Assembly (NCBI RefSeq): GCF_016703145.1
Contig: NZ_JADJCO010000005.1
Coordinates: forward strand, 310,001-374,000
Reading direction: 5' to 3'
Length of the DNA stretch: 64,000 nucleotides
From: Ottowia sp.
GTDB taxonomy: Bacteria; Pseudomonadota; Gammaproteobacteria; Burkholderiales; Burkholderiaceae_C
The translations under genes were made by a program, and so were the position numbers. Below, piece after piece: positions 52,085 through 61,596 of this stretch (position 1 is the stretch's first letter; each line of letters opens with the position of its first letter). The notes under the pieces are model-generated. The model had not been told where the DNA came from. It saw nothing but the letters and a program-made list of their open reading frames with translations, and did no database searches.

Positions 52085-53050
52085 CTATTCGGCCTGGATG
52101 CCCGCCGCCTTGATGATGCGGCCCCACTTCTGCGACTCGGCGGCCTGGAACTTGGCCAGTTCGTCCGGCGACGACGTGGCCACCTCGGTGCCCGAGGGCT
52201 CGTAGAAGGCCTTGCCCGCCGCAGCGCTCCTGGCAGCGGCGGCCAGCAACTCGTTCAGGCGCTTGACCACGGCGGGCGGCGTGCCGGCCGGGGCATAGGC
52301 GGCGAACCAGTAGCCCATCTCGTAGCCCTTGACGCCGGCCTCGGCGATGGTGGGCACGTCGGGGGCCAGCGGCGAGCGCTTGGCGCTGGACACGCCCAGG
52401 GCGCGCAGCTTGCCGCCCTTGATCTGGGGCAGGCCGGTGGACATGTCGGTGATCATCATGTCGATCTGGCCGCCCAGCAGGTCGGTCAGGGCGCTGGGGT
52501 TGCTCTTGTAGGGCGCGTGCAGCAGCTTGATGTCGGCCATTTGCTGCAGCAGCTCGCCGGCGATGCGGCTGGAGGACGAGCCGCTGCCGAAGCTGAGCTT
52601 GCCCGGTTCCTTCTTGGCCAGGGCGATGAACTCGCCGACCGTTTTGGCGCCGTGGTCGGCGCGCACCACCATGATCTGGCCGCCCTTGCCCAGCAGGGTC
52701 AGGGGCGCGAAGTCCTTCACCGGGTCGTAGGGCAGCTTCTTGTACAGGTGCTCGTTGGCTGCGTGCGTGGTGTTGGTGGTGATCAGCACGGTGTGGCCGT
52801 CGGCTGGGGCGCGCGCCACCTGCTGCGCGGCGATGAAGCCGCTGGCGCCGGCCTTGTTGTCCACCACCACCGACTGCTTGGCGTGCGCCGTCACCTCGGC
52901 GCCCAGGGCGCGCGCCAGTTGGTCGGTGGCGCTGCCGGCCGCGAACGGCACGACGAAGGTGATGGGCTTGGTGGGAAAGCCTTGCGCCAGCGCGGCGGTG
53001 CCGGCGAGGGCGAGGGTGGCGGCCAGGGCCAGGGTGCGGCGACGGATCAT
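52085..53050 (-). CDS. Tripartite tricarboxylate transporter receptor (Bug family)
   Basis: This 321-aa periplasmic solute-binding protein has a signal peptide (LALAATLALAGTAALAQ) followed by the Bug signature FPTKPITFVVPFAAGSATDQ. Bug proteins bind small carboxylates; many are orphans without membrane partners, as here. It lies downstream of the AtuA pair in the same direction and may supply their substrate. Confidence 0.9.
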   Translation of the reverse strand: MIRRRTLALAATLALAGTAALAQGFPTKPITFVVPFAAGSATDQLARALGAEVTAHAKQSVVVDNKAGASGFIAAQQVARAPADGHTVLITTNTTHAANEHLYKKLPYDPVKDFAPLTLLGKGGQIMVVRADHGAKTVGEFIALAKKEPGKLSFGSGSSSSRIAGELLQQMADIKLLHAPYKSNPSALTDLLGGQIDMMITDMSTGLPQIKGGKLRALGVSSAKRSPLAPDVPTIAEAGVKGYEMGYWFAAYAPAGTPPAVVKRLNELLAAAARSAAAGKAFYEPSGTEVATSSPDELAKFQAAESQKWGRIIKAAGIQAE

Positions 53051-53088
53051 GGGGAGTCTCCTTGGTGAAATCGTGGTGCGTGAAAGGG

Positions 53089-53460
53089 TCAGTCCTGAGC
53101 CGGTCCGGCCAGGTGCTGTTGCAAGTCCGCCGGCACCCGGATCGGCAGGCCCAGCAGCAGGTACGAGAGCGACTTGCCGTGCGCGTCGAGGTTGAGCGCG
53201 TCGTTGACGCCGCCGTCCAGCACCTCGTCAAGCACGAAGTTCATGGCCGCCAGGCGCGGCAGCAGGTGGCGCTGCACGCGGCTGGGCTGGCGCAGGGCAA
53301 AGCGCGCGGCCACCGCCTCGGGCGTGACCTGCTCCACCAGCAGCGGCCACAGCGCGGGGTGCCAGGCGATCACGCTGATGTTGGAGCGGTTGCCCTTGTC
53401 GCCGGTGCGGCCGTGGGCGGCGCGGTACAGGGGGACGGTGAGGGTGTCGGCGGTGTTCAT
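53089..53460 (-). CDS. AtuA C-terminal-domain protein (small subunit)
   Basis: This 123-aa protein reads VPLYRAAHGRTGDKGNRSNI then SVIAWHPALWPLL, matching the AtuA-associated C-terminal domain that is fused to AtuA in some bacteria. Here it is a separate gene whose ATG overlaps the stop of the larger AtuA gene (53457-53460). Confidence 0.82.
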   Translation of the reverse strand: MNTADTLTVPLYRAAHGRTGDKGNRSNISVIAWHPALWPLLVEQVTPEAVAARFALRQPSRVQRHLLPRLAAMNFVLDEVLDGGVNDALNLDAHGKSLSYLLLGLPIRVPADLQQHLAGPAQD

Positions 53461-54854
53461 GCGGTGGCTCCATGCAGAAGTTCGTGCCGGGTCGGCACGG
53501 CTTGGCGCGGCAGCAGGCAACTGATGGTGTTCAGCCGCGCCGTCATGGCGCTGCGCACGCCGCCGCCGCCGGCTGGGCCACAGGTGTAGAGGGCCATCAC
53601 CTCGCGCGTCAGGCGGTCGGCCTGGGCGCGCTCGGCGTGCGTGGCGGCCACGCGCAGGCGCACGTCCCGCGCGTCGCCGGGGGGCAGTTGGGCCAGCGTG
53701 CGGCCGGCGTCGTCGCCGAAGACGCTGAGCACGCCGATCAGATCGACCCGCAGATTCAATCGCGGCAGGCGCTTGCGCAAGGTGTCGGCGGCCAGGCGGG
53801 CGCGGGCCTCGGCACGAGGGCCGGCGTAGGAAATCTCGCCCTCGGCCAGCCAGCCGCCCTCGTGGCACAGGTTCACCTTCAGGTCGGCCGGGCGGGGGTG
53901 GCCGCGCACGCCCGTCAGGCGCACGCGGTTGGGCGCCAACTGCTCCACCTGCGCCTCGGTGATGTCGGCCATCACGTCGGGCGTCAGGTAGGCGGCGGGG
54001 TCGTGCACCTCGTAGAGCAGTTGCTCCTTGACGGTCTGCAAGCTGACCAGGCCGCCGGGGGTGTCGGCCTTGGTGACAGTGCAATGGCCCTCGTGGTCGA
54101 TCTCGGCGATGGGAAAGCCGATGGACTCCGGCGCCGGCACCTCCTTGTAGCCGGGGTCGGCGAAGTAGCCGCCGCAAACCTGGGCGCCGCATTCCAGCAG
54201 GTGGCCCGCCATGGTGGCGCGGGCCAGGCGGTCCCAGTCATCGGCCGCCCAGCCGAAATACGCCATGGCGGGGCCCACCGCCAGCGAGGGGTCGGACACG
54301 CGTCCGCACACCACCACCTGCGCGCCGTCGCGCAGCGCGGCGGCGATGGGTTCGGCACCGATGTAGGCGTTGGCGCTGACCACGCGCAGCGCGTCCACTT
54401 CGGGCAAGGGCATCTGCGCGCCCAGGCGTTCGCGCAGCAGGTCGCGCTGCGCGGGGCCGGACACGTCGTCGCCGCTCACCGTCGCGATGCGCGGCACCGG
54501 CACCCCCAGCTCGCGCGCCATGCGGGCGATGTGGTCGGCGGCGGCCCGCGGGTTGGCGGCGCCGAAGTTGCTGACGATGCGGATCCCCGCGACCAGGGCG
54601 CGCGCCAGCACCGGGCGCAGCATGTCGTCCAGCAGCGGCTCGTAGCCGGCGTCGGGGTCGGCGCGGCGGCGCAACTGGGCCAGCGCCAGGGTGCGCTCGG
54701 CCAGGGTTTCGAAGATCAGGAACGCCTGCTGGCCGGCCGGGCCGGCGGACAGGCGCGCGATCAAGGTGTCGACCACGGGGCCGGCGGCGTCGGTGCGGTC
54801 GCCGGAGAAGCCGGCGGCGCAGCCGATCAATAGAGGTGGGGGGTGGGTAGGCAT
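53457..54854 (-). CDS. Acyclic terpene utilization AtuA-like protein (DUF1446)
   Basis: This 465-aa protein starts MPTHPPPLLIGCAAGFSGDR. The IGCAAGFSGDRTDAA start, the RIVSNFGAANPRAAADH block and GRVSDPSLAVGPAMAYFGWA match DUF1446/AtuA, described in acyclic terpene breakdown in Pseudomonas. The exact reaction is not proven, and no geranyl-CoA carboxylase or other atu genes are present. Many Burkholderiales have this gene next to Bug receptors, so the true substrate may be a small organic acid. Confidence 0.8.
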   Translation of the reverse strand: MPTHPPPLLIGCAAGFSGDRTDAAGPVVDTLIARLSAGPAGQQAFLIFETLAERTLALAQLRRRADPDAGYEPLLDDMLRPVLARALVAGIRIVSNFGAANPRAAADHIARMARELGVPVPRIATVSGDDVSGPAQRDLLRERLGAQMPLPEVDALRVVSANAYIGAEPIAAALRDGAQVVVCGRVSDPSLAVGPAMAYFGWAADDWDRLARATMAGHLLECGAQVCGGYFADPGYKEVPAPESIGFPIAEIDHEGHCTVTKADTPGGLVSLQTVKEQLLYEVHDPAAYLTPDVMADITEAQVEQLAPNRVRLTGVRGHPRPADLKVNLCHEGGWLAEGEISYAGPRAEARARLAADTLRKRLPRLNLRVDLIGVLSVFGDDAGRTLAQLPPGDARDVRLRVAATHAERAQADRLTREVMALYTCGPAGGGGVRSAMTARLNTISCLLPRQAVPTRHELLHGATA

Positions 54855-54881
54855 GGCCCCAATGTAGACGCTGGACTTGCA

Positions 54882-54895
54882 TTCGTAAAATCGAA
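54882..54895. promoter_or_regulatory. LysR-type box in the AtuA / LysR divergent region
   Basis: TTCGTAAAATCGAA contains T-N11-A with TTCG/CGAA dyad arms, a typical LysR half-site pattern, between the two divergent genes. Confidence 0.5.
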
Positions 54896-54927
54896 AGTCA
54901 GAATCAATTCATCTGGTTATCGAATCA

Positions 54928-55830
54928 ATGCGCCAGCCCGATCTGTCCACGCGCCAGTTGCGCGCCTTTATGCAACTGGCCACCCAGCGCAGCTTCACGC
55001 GGGCGGCCGAGGCCTGCCATCTGTCGCAGCCGGCCTTCAGCACCCTGATCCGCGCGCTGGAGGACGGCGTGGGCGGCCGCCTGTTCGACCGCGACACCCG
55101 CAGCGTGCGCCTGACGGCCCTGGGCGAGCGCTTCGAGCCCGCCGCGCGGCGCCTGCTGCACGACGCGCGCGACGCGCTGGGCGACTTGGCCGACCACGTG
55201 CAGCGGCGCAAGGGCCGCGTGCACGTGGCGGCGCTGCCCTCGCTGGCGGCGGGCTGGCTGCCGGCGCTGCTGTCCGAATTTCGCGTGCGCTACCCGGGGA
55301 TCGCGCTGCAACTGTCCGACGTGCTGTCCGACCCCTGCGTCGAGCTGGTGCGCGGCGGCCAGGCCGACTTCGCGCTGGCGTCGGGCGCGCTGGGCGGCGC
55401 GCGTGCCGAGGGCCTGCAGGTGCGCGTGCTGCGCACCGATGGCTTTCACCTGGTGTGCCCGGCCGGCCACCCGCTGGCGCAGCGCGCGCGGCTCACGCCC
55501 AAGGCGCTGGCGGGCTATCCCTTCATCCAGATGGCGCGCGCCACCAGCGTCCGGCAGGCACTGGAGGCGGCGCTGCACCCCCTGGTGCTGGACACGCTGC
55601 TGGAGGTGGAGCAGCTCGCCACCGTGCGCGGCATGGTGGAGGCGGGCCTGGGCATCAGCGTGGTGCCCACGCTCACGCTGTACCAGTTCCGTGGCGAGGG
55701 CCTGGTGGCGCGCCCGCTGCCCCTGCCGGGCCTGGTGCGGCCCATCGTGCTGGTGCAGCGCGCCGGCACGCTGTCGCCGGCCGCGCAGGCGCTGCGCGAT
55801 CTGGTGGTGCAGCGGTTTGCGCAGGATTGA
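54928..55830 (+). CDS. LysR-family transcriptional regulator
   Basis: This 300-aa regulator starts MRQPDLSTRQLRAFMQLATQ. The N-terminal HTH reads SFTRAAEACHLSQPAFSTLI, and the effector-binding domain spans residues 90-300. It is transcribed divergently from the AtuA-Bug genes and probably activates them in response to their substrate. A T-N11-A box lies between. Confidence 0.9.
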   Translation: MRQPDLSTRQLRAFMQLATQRSFTRAAEACHLSQPAFSTLIRALEDGVGGRLFDRDTRSVRLTALGERFEPAARRLLHDARDALGDLADHVQRRKGRVHVAALPSLAAGWLPALLSEFRVRYPGIALQLSDVLSDPCVELVRGGQADFALASGALGGARAEGLQVRVLRTDGFHLVCPAGHPLAQRARLTPKALAGYPFIQMARATSVRQALEAALHPLVLDTLLEVEQLATVRGMVEAGLGISVVPTLTLYQFRGEGLVARPLPLPGLVRPIVLVQRAGTLSPAAQALRDLVVQRFAQD

Positions 55831-55834
55831 GGCG

Positions 55835-55877
55835 TAGCCAGCGCGGATTCAGCGCCTTCAGCTATGACTAACGTAGC
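55835..55877 (+). repeat. Partial GCTAT-type element between lysR and argH
   Basis: GCCAGCGCGGATTCAGCGCC then TTCAGCTATGACTAACGTAG is a degraded forward copy in the gap between the convergent genes. Confidence 0.55.
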
Positions 55878-55889
55878 AATTTCACGGCA

Positions 55890-57329
<1,440 letters not shown>

Positions 57330-57424
57330 GGAAGAGAGGGGACGGTGGGGGTGGCGCCGAAGGCGACGGGCGGCGCGGCGGAGCGGATGAGCGCGCCGGT
57401 GGCCGACCTACACTCGGCGGGCAC

Positions 57425-58480
57425 ATGGAGGATTCGCAAATTCTATCGACCCTGGCCGAGCAGGCGCGGCCCCCGGTGCCACCGCAGGCCGCGCCGGTGC
57501 TGGTGTTCGACGCCTGCCAGGTGGGCGTGATCCTGCGCGCCGTGCTGTACGTCGAGGCCGTGGTCGCGGTGGCGCTGATGTACACGGCCGCCGGCCCGGC
57601 TGAGTGGCTGGCGCGCGTGGCGCTGATCACCGGCGGCGCGCTGCCGGCCACGCTGCTGTGGCTGGTGGCCGGCTGCGCGCTGAAGCGCCCCATCGCGCGC
57701 CTGCGGCGGCCGGCGCAGGGAGCGGTCGGCATCGGCCTGGGGGCGCTGGCCGGGCTGTACGCCTGCGGCACGCTGACGCTGGTGGAACTGGCCGAGTCGC
57801 CGCCCTGGCTGGCCAGCGCCTGCACCGGCGCGCTGCTGGCCTCCGGGCTGGTGGCGGGGCTGATGTGGCGCGTGCGCGGGCGCCTGCCCGCGGCCACGGC
57901 GGCGCGGCTGGCCGAGCTGCAGGCGCGCATCCGCCCGCACTTCCTGTTCAACACGCTGAACTCCGCCATCGCCCTGGTGCGCGAGGAGCCGGCCCGGGCC
58001 GAGGCGGTGCTGGAGGACCTGTCCGACCTGTTCCGCCAGGCTCTGGCCGAGCGGCAGGACAGCTCCACCGTGGGCCAGGAGATCGCCCTGGCGCGCCGCT
58101 ACCTGGCCATCGAGCAGGTGCGCTTCGGCCCGCGCCTGCGGGTGGAATGGGTGCTGGACGAGCGCGCCGACGCCGCGCGCCTGCCGTCGCTGATCCTGCA
58201 GCCGCTGGTGGAAAATGCCGTCAAGCACGGCGTCGAGCCCAGCGCGCGCGGCGCGCGGTTGCGCATCTCGACCCAGGTGCGTGGGCGGATGGCGCTGGTC
58301 AAGGTCACCAACACCGTGCCCGCCGGCCAGGGCGACCCCGGCCACGGCATCGCGCTGGACAACGTGCAGGGCCGCCTGCGCCTGCTGCACGACCTGCAGG
58401 GCGGCTTTCGCACCGCGCTGGTCGAGGACGTGTACCAGGCCCGCATCGAGGTGCCGCTGTCCCAGGGGGACGAAACATGA
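57425..58480 (+). CDS. AlgZ/LytS-like membrane sensor kinase
   Basis: This 351-aa kinase has four hydrophobic segments (residues 35-145), then a HisKA_7TM/His_kinase domain with the phospho-acceptor His in ARIRPHFLFNTLNSAIALVR. An ATPase N box (LVENAVKHGVEPSA) follows. The architecture resembles FimS/AlgZ, atypical kinases paired with LytTR regulators. It overlaps the response regulator gene by four bases (ATGA). Its signal is unknown. Confidence 0.9.
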   Translation: MEDSQILSTLAEQARPPVPPQAAPVLVFDACQVGVILRAVLYVEAVVAVALMYTAAGPAEWLARVALITGGALPATLLWLVAGCALKRPIARLRRPAQGAVGIGLGALAGLYACGTLTLVELAESPPWLASACTGALLASGLVAGLMWRVRGRLPAATAARLAELQARIRPHFLFNTLNSAIALVREEPARAEAVLEDLSDLFRQALAERQDSSTVGQEIALARRYLAIEQVRFGPRLRVEWVLDERADAARLPSLILQPLVENAVKHGVEPSARGARLRISTQVRGRMALVKVTNTVPAGQGDPGHGIALDNVQGRLRLLHDLQGGFRTALVEDVYQARIEVPLSQGDET

Positions 58481-59220
58481 CGCTGCGCGTGCTGATCGTG
58501 GACGACGAGCCGCTGGCGCGCACGCGCCTGCGCACCCTGCTGGGCGACTGCCGCGCGCCCGCCGCCATCGCCGCTGGCGAGGCCGGCAACGCCGCCCAAG
58601 CCATGGCGCTGGCGCGGCACCAGCGCTTCGACGTGGCGCTGCTGGACATCCACATGCCCGGCGCCGACGGCTTGCAACTGGCCGCCGCGCTGCGCCAGGC
58701 CGGCGCGCCGCCGCCGCTGGTGGTGTTCGTCACCGCCCACGCCGAGCACGCCGTGCAGGCCTTCGAGGTCGAGGCGGTGGACTACCTGACCAAGCCGGTG
58801 CGGCTCGAACGCCTGCAGGCCGCGCTTCAAAAGGCAGAGCGCATGGCTCAGGTGGCACGTGGGCCCGAGGCCGATTTGGCCCAGGAATGGCTGGTGATCG
58901 CCGAGCGCGGCCGAACCCTGCGCGTGCCGCTGGCCGAGGTGCTGTACCTGAAGGCCGAGCTGAAGTACGTCACCGTGCGCACGGCCGGCGCCAGCCACCT
59001 GCTGGACGGCAGCCTGAGCCAACTCGAAGAGAAGCACGCCGCGCGCTTCTTGCGCATCCACCGCAACGCGCTGGTGGCGCGCCACGCCATCCGCGCCCTG
59101 GTGCGCCACCACGACGCCGAGGAGGGCGAGGGTTGGGCCGTGCGGGTGGCCGGCGTGGACGAGGTGCTGGCCGTGTCGCGCCGGCAGACGACGGCGGTGC
59201 GCGAGGCGCTGGGAGAGTAG
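58477..59220 (+). CDS. AlgR-like LytTR response regulator
   Basis: This 247-aa regulator has a receiver domain (MTLRVLIVDDEPLARTRLRT; phospho-Asp in VALLDIHMPGADGLQL; Lys in YLTKPV) joined to a LytTR DNA-binding domain (residues 135-240, with FLRIHRNALVARHAI). It forms a two-component system with the preceding kinase. The algZ-algR-hemC order is conserved in Pseudomonas and many Burkholderiales. Confidence 0.93.
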   Translation: MTLRVLIVDDEPLARTRLRTLLGDCRAPAAIAAGEAGNAAQAMALARHQRFDVALLDIHMPGADGLQLAAALRQAGAPPPLVVFVTAHAEHAVQAFEVEAVDYLTKPVRLERLQAALQKAERMAQVARGPEADLAQEWLVIAERGRTLRVPLAEVLYLKAELKYVTVRTAGASHLLDGSLSQLEEKHAARFLRIHRNALVARHAIRALVRHHDAEEGEGWAVRVAGVDEVLAVSRRQTTAVREALGE

Positions 59221-59251
59221 GGCGGCGGGGTGGCGCGCAAGCAAAGCACGC

Positions 59252-59282
59252 AGGTATGCTAAGGTAATACCTCAAGATACCT
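59252..59282 (+). promoter_or_regulatory. Operator with repeated AGGTAT half-sites upstream of the toxin-antitoxin pair
   Basis: AGGTATGCT (59252-), the palindrome AGGTAATACCT (59262-59272) and AGATACCT (59275-59282) form three iterated sites overlapping a TATGCT -10-like box. Such an array is expected for autoregulation by an RHH antitoxin. Confidence 0.6.
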
Positions 59283-59296
59283 TCATGGAGGCCATC

Positions 59297-59587
59297 ATGA
59301 CCGCTGCCGTCGTTCGTCCCGTAGCCATCAAGATCGACGAGGACATCAAGGCCCGCGTGAAGCGGCTGGCCGAAGCGCGCCACCGCACTGCCCACTGGCT
59401 GATGCGCGAGGCGATCACCCAATACGTCGAGCGCGAGGAAAAACGCGAAACGTTTCGCCAGGACACGCTCAAGGCGTGGGAAGAGTTCCGCGCCACTGGA
59501 TTGCACGTGACCGCCGAGGAAGCCGATGCCTGGCTGGAACAGCTCGAACAAGGCAGCGACGTCGAGCCGCCTGAATGCCACGCCTGA
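59297..59587 (+). CDS. RHH (CopG-like) antitoxin
   Basis: This 96-aa antitoxin starts MTAAVVRPVAIKIDEDIKAR; GGAGG five bases upstream supports this ATG over the one at 59285. The ribbon-helix-helix fold covers residues 8-50 (AEARHRTAHWLMREAITQYV). The acidic C-terminus would neutralise the toxin. It overlaps the toxin start by 13 bases and lies between the two-component system and hemC. Confidence 0.85.
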   Translation: MTAAVVRPVAIKIDEDIKARVKRLAEARHRTAHWLMREAITQYVEREEKRETFRQDTLKAWEEFRATGLHVTAEEADAWLEQLEQGSDVEPPECHA

Positions 59588-59865
59588 TCTGGTCGCGACC
59601 GGCGCTGCTCGACGTGCAGCGCCTCTATCGTTTTCTGGTGTCCAGGAATCCCGATGCCGCCAGGCGCGCGGTGAAAGCCATGCGCCACGGGGTGAGGGTG
59701 CTCGGCCTCCAACCTGGCGTCGGGCGGCCCATCGACGACATGCCCGACGAGTTCCGGGAGTGGATCATCGACTTCGGGGACAGCGGCTACGTGGCCCGCT
59801 ACCACATCGATCCGGATGCGGTCACGATCCTCGCCGTGCGGCATCAGAAGGAAGTCGGGTTCTGA
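59575..59865 (+). CDS. ParE/RelE-superfamily toxin
   Basis: This 96-aa toxin reads MPRLIWSRPALLDVQRLYRF and RPIDDMPDEFREWIIDFGDS then GYVARYHIDPDAVTILAVRH. The layout matches the ParE/RelE superfamily. The target (gyrase or ribosome) cannot be told from sequence. The pair is compact (13-base overlap) and lies inside a conserved chromosomal region, which suggests insertion. Confidence 0.85.
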   Translation: MPRLIWSRPALLDVQRLYRFLVSRNPDAARRAVKAMRHGVRVLGLQPGVGRPIDDMPDEFREWIIDFGDSGYVARYHIDPDAVTILAVRHQKEVGF

Positions 59866-59894
59866 CGGGCGCCCGGCGGTTACCATCCCCGCCC

Positions 59895-60800
59895 ATGTCT
59901 TTCCCCATCACCATCGCCACCCGCGAAAGCCGCCTGGCCCTGTGGCAGGCCGAGCACGTGCAGGCCCTGCTGCGCGCGCGCGGCCACGCCGTCGCGCTGC
60001 TGGGCATGACCACGCGCGGCGACCAGATCCTGGACCGCAGCCTCAGCAAGGTCGGCGGCAAGGGCCTGTTCGTGAAGGAGTTGGAAACGGCGCTGGAAGA
60101 AGGCCGTGCCGACATCGCCGTGCATTCGCTGAAGGACGTGCCGATGGAGCTGCCGCCCGGCTTCGCCCTGGCCTGCGTGATGGCGCGCGAGGACCCGCGC
60201 GACGCCTGGGTGTCGTCCGCCCATGCCAGCCTGGCCGATCTGCCGCCCGGCGCCGTCGTCGGCACCTCCAGCCTGCGGCGCGCGGTGCTGCTGCGCGCGC
60301 TGCGGCCGGATGTGCGCATCGAGCCGCTGCGCGGCAACCTCGACACGCGCCTGCGCAAGCTCGACGAAGGGCAGTACGCCGGCCTCGTGCTGGCGGCGGC
60401 GGGCCTCAAGCGCCTGGGCCTGGCCGGGCGCATCCGCCACGTCTTCGACACCGACGAGATGCTCCCTGCGGCGGGGCAGGGCGCGCTGGGCATCGAGATC
60501 CGGGCCGACCGCGCCGACCTGGCGCAGGCGCTGGCCCCGCTGGCCGACGCAGCCACCAGCCTGGCCGTGGCCGCCGAGCGCGCCGTCAGCCGCGCGCTGG
60601 GCGGCAGTTGCTCCATGCCGCTGGCGGCGCACGCCACGCTGCAGGCCGGGCGCCTGCGCCTGCGCGCCGCCTGGGGCGAGCCCGAGGGCCAGGCCCCGCT
60701 GGTCACCGCCGAGGCGGCGGCCGACGTGGCCGACGAGGCCGCCGCCACTGCCCTGGGCGAGCAGGTGGCGGCCGAGCTGCGGGCACGCGGCGCGCATTGA
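59895..60800 (+). CDS. hemC: Porphobilinogen deaminase
   Basis: This 301-aa heme biosynthesis enzyme assembles hydroxymethylbilane. Start: MSFPITIATRESRLALWQAE. The dipyrromethane cofactor Cys is in GGSCSMPLAAHATL. LSKVGGKGLFVKELE and VHSLKDVPMELP are conserved. It is followed four bases later by hemD. Confidence 0.96.
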   Translation: MSFPITIATRESRLALWQAEHVQALLRARGHAVALLGMTTRGDQILDRSLSKVGGKGLFVKELETALEEGRADIAVHSLKDVPMELPPGFALACVMAREDPRDAWVSSAHASLADLPPGAVVGTSSLRRAVLLRALRPDVRIEPLRGNLDTRLRKLDEGQYAGLVLAAAGLKRLGLAGRIRHVFDTDEMLPAAGQGALGIEIRADRADLAQALAPLADAATSLAVAAERAVSRALGGSCSMPLAAHATLQAGRLRLRAAWGEPEGQAPLVTAEAAADVADEAAATALGEQVAAELRARGAH

Positions 60801-60804
60801 CCTG

Positions 60805-61596
60805 ATGCCCCCGCCGCGCGTCATCGTCACCCGCCCCGCGCGCGAGGCGGCGCGCTGGGTCGGCGTGTTGGCAGCGCGAGGCCTCGACGCCCTCGCGCTG
60901 CCGCTGATCGACATCGTGCCCGAGCCTCGGCGCGGCGCCCTGCTGGAGGCGCGCGCGCGCTTGGCGGACTGGCACGCCGCGATGTTCGTCAGCGGCAACG
61001 CCGTGGAAGGTCTTCTTGAGTCGAATCAGACTCAAGCCAGCGTGGATATTACGCTGTCAGCTATTAATACAAGAGCATGGTCGCCCGGCCCCGGCACCAC
61101 CGCGGCGCTGCTGCAGGCCGGCTGGCCAGCCGGCCGTATCGACGCCCCGGCGCCCGGCGCGCCGCAGTTCGACTCCGAGTCGCTGTGGGCCCAGGTAGCG
61201 CCGCAGATCACGCCCGGCGCGCGCGTGCTGATCGTGCGCGGAGGCGATGCCCAGGGCCGCGCCGCCGGCCGCGACTGGCTGGCGGGGCGGATCGCGGCGG
61301 CGGGCGGCGCGGTGGACCAGGTCGTCGCCTACCGGCGCGCCGCGCCCGTGCTCGAAGCCGCGCAGCGCGCCCTGGCCGAGGCCGCCGCGCGCGACGGCAG
61401 CCTGTGGCTGTTCAGCAGCTCCGAGGCCATCGCCCACCTGCGCGCCGCGCTGCCCCGGCAGGACTGGTCCGGCGCGCGCGCGCTGGCCACGCACCCGCGC
61501 ATCGCCGAGGCCGCGCGCGCGGCCGGCTTCGGCGCCGTGCGCGAGACGCGGCCGGCGCCAGCCGACGTGGTGGCGTCGATAGAATCGTTCACATGA
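60805..61596 (+). CDS. hemD: Uroporphyrinogen-III synthase
   Basis: This 263-aa enzyme closes and inverts ring D of hydroxymethylbilane. Start: MPPPRVIVTRPAREAARWVG. FVSGNAVEGLL and LIVRGGDAQGRAAGRDWL match the family; sequence conservation is normally low. Codons for about 16 residues (TQASVDITLSAINTRA) at 61029-61076 are a dispersed palindromic element inserted in frame just after FVSGNAVEGLLESNQ. The frame is unbroken, so the protein is probably functional with a loop insertion. Confidence 0.88.
   Translation: MPPPRVIVTRPAREAARWVGVLAARGLDALALPLIDIVPEPRRGALLEARARLADWHAAMFVSGNAVEGLLESNQTQASVDITLSAINTRAWSPGPGTTAALLQAGWPAGRIDAPAPGAPQFDSESLWAQVAPQITPGARVLIVRGGDAQGRAAGRDWLAGRIAAAGGAVDQVVAYRRAAPVLEAAQRALAEAAARDGSLWLFSSSEAIAHLRAALPRQDWSGARALATHPRIAEAARAAGFGAVRETRPAPADVVASIESFT
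61029..61076 (+). repeat. GCTAT-type palindromic element, short form, in frame inside hemD
   Basis: ACTCAAGCCAGCGTGGATAT, TACGCTGTCAGCTATTAATA, CAAGAGC matches the hrpA copy at 108-157 in length and in reading phase. Confidence 0.8.

Noticed and set aside
58810..58880. Possible repeat copy in the AlgR-like gene (GGCCCGAGGCCGATTTGGCC)
   Set aside because: Only one arm fits and the stem is missing; not enough to call it a copy, though it lies in the linker between the two domains.
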